64,000 nt of DNA from the NCBI RefSeq assembly GCF_029439465.1, contig NZ_JAROAV010000001.1, positions 26,890-90,889 on the forward strand, in the 5' to 3' direction. The notes below the pieces were generated by a model. The model was not told where the DNA came from. It saw only the letters and a program-made list of their open reading frames with translations, and made no database searches. Source of the stretch: Luteipulveratus flavus. Its GTDB lineage: Bacteria; Actinomycetota; Actinomycetes; Actinomycetales; Dermatophilaceae. The stretch's first letter is position 1; each line of letters starts with the position of its first letter. Shown in pieces: positions 61,533 to 64,000 of this stretch. The translations under genes and the position numbers were made by a program.

Positions 61533-62441
61533 CTAGGTTGTGGTCTTGCACGTCGGAGGTCGGTGTTCTCCCGGCTTCAGCCATGCGGGTCTGGGGCCGT
61601 AGAGGGTTCCGAGGTTGACGCGCTTGGCGGCTGTGCGCGTGTACCACTGTGGTTGTGGTCCGCGTTGCTTGGAGGCCTGGTAAGCGACTCGGCCTCCGAC
61701 CACGGCCGCTCCTAAGGCAACGCCGGGCAGCAGAGCCGCAACTGTCGTCAAAGCCGTGGCGCTCGAGCCGACAAGGCCGGCGGGGAGCGCTATGCCCAGT
61801 CCCGGAATTGGGTCGTTCGATCCCTGCTTGAGGAACGGCGCTGCCTCGCGGTCGCGCTTCGTGATGACCTCCTCGGCGTCGACGGACGGTGTGCAGATGC
61901 CATGGTTCTGGCGGTGTAGCCAGCGGTGAAAGTTTCCTGGGTCTTGGGGCGTACCCCAGACGGACTCGTAGATGCTGCGTGCTTGCGCGGTCGTGAAGTA
62001 CTGCGGCAGGAAGTCGAAGACGGCGCTGGTCTCCTCGAGTTCCTGGCGCCAGTAGTTGCGCACATGCGCAATAGCCGCGGCAGTCGGTCCTTCAGCCAGG
62101 CGGGACAGGTCGATCCAGCCCTGGCGCTGCGGGTCGAGGGTCGGTGTGGCGTGCTCATCGATCAGGGTCGCTGTAGGCGGCGCGTATGCCGTGTAGATCA
62201 GGCGCACCGTCCCGCCGTCCCCGACGAACGTCACCGGCTCGACGTCCCGCCCGTCCGCTGGATCGGAGTCGAGTATTCGGTCGACAGACGGCAGCAGACT
62301 GCGCGCTGCCGCGTCCGGTGACGTTCGAGGCAGGAGCTGCAGGCGCGGCAGCGACCCGTTCGGGGCGAGAACAAGGAGGCGCCCCTCGGCTCCGGCCGAT
62401 CCCGGCCACCAGGCCAGCGTGGCGAGTTCAACCTCAGTCAT
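61533..62441 (-). CDS. NUDIX-like, NrtR-type winged helix, membrane-anchored protein
   Basis: A 302-residue protein in three parts. Residues 1-130 have the outline of a NUDIX domain (TEVELATLAWW...LLVLAPNGSLPRLQLLP) but no NUDIX box. Residues 143-178 (FDFLPQYFTTAQARSIYESVWGTPQDPGNFHRWL) match the winged helix that follows NUDIX domains in NrtR-type regulators. Residues 213-253 are hydrophobic and glycine/alanine rich, probably a membrane hairpin. NrtR proteins sense ADP-ribose-type ligands; whether this one does is unknown. ATG 62471 is an alternative start. Divergent from the glycine-zipper gene. Confidence 0.72.
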   Translation of the reverse strand: MTEVELATLAWWPGSAGAEGRLLVLAPNGSLPRLQLLPRTSPDAAARSLLPSVDRILDSDPADGRDVEPVTFVGDGGTVRLIYTAYAPPTATLIDEHATPTLDPQRQGWIDLSRLAEGPTAAAIAHVRNYWRQELEETSAVFDFLPQYFTTAQARSIYESVWGTPQDPGNFHRWLHRQNHGICTPSVDAEEVITKRDREAAPFLKQGSNDPIPGLGIALPAGLVGSSATALTTVAALLPGVALGAAVVGGRVAYQASKQRGPQPQWYTRTAAKRVNLGTLYGPRPAWLKPGEHRPPTCKTTT

Positions 62442-62464
62442 GTCAAGCAACTCTAACTCAGGTA

Positions 62465-62511
62465 TTGACATGGCATCTGACAAGATCAATGATCTGTGTT
62501 GTCAATCAACA
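62465..62511. promoter_or_regulatory. Divergent promoters with a central dyad
   Basis: On the plus strand TTGACA (62465-62470) with AATGAT 17 bases downstream (62488-62493) gives a good promoter for the glycine-zipper gene. On the minus strand a TTGACA occupies 62505-62500. TGTTG-TCAAT-CAACA (62497-62511) is a dyad overlapping both, a likely operator. Confidence 0.55.
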
Positions 62512-62534
62512 ATGTACTACGCGGGAGGTCAGTC

Positions 62535-62741
62535 ATGGACGTGAAGGGTCGAGTCGAGCAGGTGCGGGAGTCCCTCTCCGAGAACCGGATCGGCAGTTCG
62601 GTGGGCGCCGGATGCGGAGGCGCCGCAGGGTTTGCCGGTGGGGGTGTGCCGGGCGCAGCTGTCGGCGCAGCGGGAGGCGCCGCGCTGGGTAGGCGTGTCG
62701 AGCAAGCGGTCAGGAGCGCGGGTCGTGACCAGTCGGCGTGA
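62535..62741 (+). CDS. Small glycine-zipper membrane protein
   Basis: A 68-residue protein, MDVKGRVEQVRESLSEN then a glycine/alanine-rich hydrophobic stretch (about 18-48) with G-x-x-x-G spacing, then GRRVEQAVRSAG. The segment RVEQ-V/A-R recurs on both sides of the hydrophobic core. GGGAGG six bases before the ATG is an excellent ribosome site. It could be a pore-forming or membrane-anchor peptide. Its end overlaps the next gene by 17 bases, so the two are coupled. Confidence 0.75.
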   Translation: MDVKGRVEQVRESLSENRIGSSVGAGCGGAAGFAGGGVPGAAVGAAGGAALGRRVEQAVRSAGRDQSA

Positions 62742-63795
62742 GCTCGAAGGGGTCCTGTACCCCGTCGGTGACAACCGTGTCGTTCTCATTCATCACGCTC
62801 GGGACGCGGCCGGGTTCGAGGCTATCGCCGGGGTGGCTCTGAAGGCTGTGCTGGCCAAGGTCGCCGGCCGGGGTGGGCTGCCGTCCAGCTGTGAAGCCCG
62901 GTTGTTCACGACGACGCCGGAGATAGAACAGCTGCTGAGCAAGGGACGTACGTACGGCGCGGCGTCGGCGCCGGGCCACTTCCTTCCCGTCGTGCTCGAT
63001 GAGAACCGAAAGTACCTACGACAGGTGCCGTTGAAGGAGGTTGACCCTGTCCTGCTCAACGGGGCTGCCGGCCCCAACGCACTGGCCACGGCAGCCGCAC
63101 TGGGTGCCATCGCTCAACGGCTGGCAGTGATCGAGGAGCTGATCCACGACATCAAAGCCGACGTCGAGGAGATTCTCGATCGATGGGATGCGCGCCAGCG
63201 GGGCCAGCTGCGAGCAGTCCTGAACGACCTCTCCGACTTCACCGCCCTGGCAACTAGCATCTCCGCCATCGAGTGGGGCATCGTCCAGGGGCACCGCACC
63301 GCTCTCATGGAGCTGCACAGCGAGCTCGTCGAGGAACTCCAGCGCCACTGCGGTCGGCTACGAGCGCACGACCATCCCACCCGCAGGTGGAGCACGATCA
63401 CCGAACGCGTCGCGGAGAGGATCGACACGATCGTCCGGCTCGAGCTGCTGGTGCTCACCGGGCTCGACCAATGGACGAGCCTCTACCTGCAGCACCGCCC
63501 GAACGACCGCAGCGCCAGCGCAACCCGACAAAGCGCCCTCAACCGCGTCGACGAAGTGAGGAGAGAGGCAACCGCGGCGTTCTCGCTGCTGCCGATCGAC
63601 CCCACCCCGAACGCGACCGTGCTCGGTTCCGTTCTCATGAACGGGCCGATCCGCGCCAACCGCGAACTCGACAAGGCGCGCCGCCACCATAGGATCACAC
63701 GCCCTGCCATCGCATCCGCGCACCACTGGGTCACAGCCCAAGACATGGGCCATCCCTTGAAACTCCTGCCCGCCACGCAGCAGCTATTGGCCTGA
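62725..63795 (+). CDS. Unknown protein with N-terminal domain and coiled coil
   Basis: A 356-residue protein. Residues 1-110 form a globular domain I do not recognise (LEGVLYPVGDNRVVLIHHARDAAGFEAIAGVALKAVL). An alanine-rich helix and probable coiled coil follow (about 115-170: AQRLAVIEELIHDIKADVEEILDRWDARQ), then an all-alpha C-terminal half. AGGAG eight bases before GTG 62725 decides the start; a frame to 62632 lies inside the glycine-zipper gene. Two-gene operon with the small protein. Function unknown. Confidence 0.75.
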   Translation: MTSRRELEGVLYPVGDNRVVLIHHARDAAGFEAIAGVALKAVLAKVAGRGGLPSSCEARLFTTTPEIEQLLSKGRTYGAASAPGHFLPVVLDENRKYLRQVPLKEVDPVLLNGAAGPNALATAAALGAIAQRLAVIEELIHDIKADVEEILDRWDARQRGQLRAVLNDLSDFTALATSISAIEWGIVQGHRTALMELHSELVEELQRHCGRLRAHDHPTRRWSTITERVAERIDTIVRLELLVLTGLDQWTSLYLQHRPNDRSASATRQSALNRVDEVRREATAAFSLLPIDPTPNATVLGSVLMNGPIRANRELDKARRHHRITRPAIASAHHWVTAQDMGHPLKLLPATQQLLA

Positions 63796-63937
63796 TCATC
63801 GAGTCTTCGCCCCGGCATCAGCGCCACCCCCCGTGCTGCCAAATCGAAAGCTGATCTAGCAGCACGCACGCCCCGTCGAGCGAGCGGGACCTGCTCGGGC
63901 GACCATGTTCTGCACCCTCGATCGCCAATCATCGAGG

Positions 63938-64000
63938 TGAACCGCCCCGGGATGTCCGGAGACTTCATTACTGGAGGATGAAGTCATGGCACGTCCCTCG
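63938..64000 (+). mobile_element. Left end of an IS3-family insertion sequence
   Basis: TGAACCGCCCCGGGATGTCC from 63938 resembles the terminal repeat of actinobacterial IS3-group elements, which begin with TG. It is followed after 48 bases by a transposase start with GGAGG. The element runs out of the window. Confidence 0.65.
63986..64000 (+). CDS. IS3-family transposase OrfA, first codons
   Basis: ATG at 63986 followed by MARPS, the usual opening of OrfA in these elements, with GGAGG eight bases upstream. Only five codons are in the window. The call rests on the terminal repeat and this start. Confidence 0.5.

Overview
The window is high-GC DNA (well over 70% by eye in most genes) with G/C-rich third codon positions, frequent GTG starts, tightly overlapping genes and many actinobacterial families (MmyB-type regulator, SCO6745-like protein, MalT/LAL-type LuxR regulator, DUF1203, DUF1269, GAP family). 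It is chromosomal DNA from an actinobacterium; a Nocardioidaceae-like genus is a guess. I found no rRNA, tRNA or CRISPR array.

Layout. 1-7.3 kb: the end of an exporter ABC protein, a carbohydrate ABC importer operon without its ATPase, a Na+/H+ antiporter and an MFS drug exporter. 7.3-25 kb: mostly single metabolic and regulatory genes: epoxide hydrolase, KptA, HAD phosphatase, NmrA-type oxidoreductase with a divergent TetR regulator, BKACE enzyme, a toxin-antitoxin pair with a deleted toxin, kynureninase, nitroreductase, phosphotransferase, MmyB-type regulator with a divergent SDR, a ricin-type lectin, MFS, quinone oxidoreductase, RibD-like reductase and a sterol-desaturase-like membrane hydroxylase. 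25-33 kb: a compact block of nine genes (epimerase, two-component system, GT2, DUF2064 protein, methyltransferase, small membrane protein, molybdopterin oxidoreductase with cytochrome-b-like membrane domain, polytopic glycosyltransferase) that looks like one glycoconjugate or envelope system. Its two divergent promoter regions carry a 20-base element identical at 19 positions, a good candidate for the response regulator's site. 33-37.5 kb: ATP-dependent kinase-like protein, GNAT, unknown beta-rich protein, and a Baeyer-Villiger monooxygenase with a GXWXG partner.

37.7-52.6 kb: a stress/sulfur region: GAP, AI-2E and DUF4203 membrane proteins, two SulP transporters, an arylsulfatase with its formylglycine-generating enzyme, HdeD/DUF308, a large MalT-type regulator, DUF7144 and DUF1269. 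Five intergenic or near-intergenic sites in this region carry a 17-bp dyad (TCMCCY-N5-RGGKGA), apparently undescribed, which would link these genes into one regulon probably read by the MalT-type regulator. 52.7-57.2 kb: a secreted propeller-plus-FN3 protein, DUF6326, and a NarL-type two-component system.

57.2-64 kb: composition changes (lower GC, poorer ribosome sites). This accessory island holds a 1166-residue STAND-type NTPase with a degenerate nuclease-like N-terminus, a structured 555-bp spacer, and a divergent module: a NUDIX-like/winged-helix/membrane protein opposite a small glycine-zipper protein and a coiled-coil protein. It ends in the left end of an IS3-family element. This is the best candidate here for an undescribed conflict or defence system, but that is inference from architecture and context.
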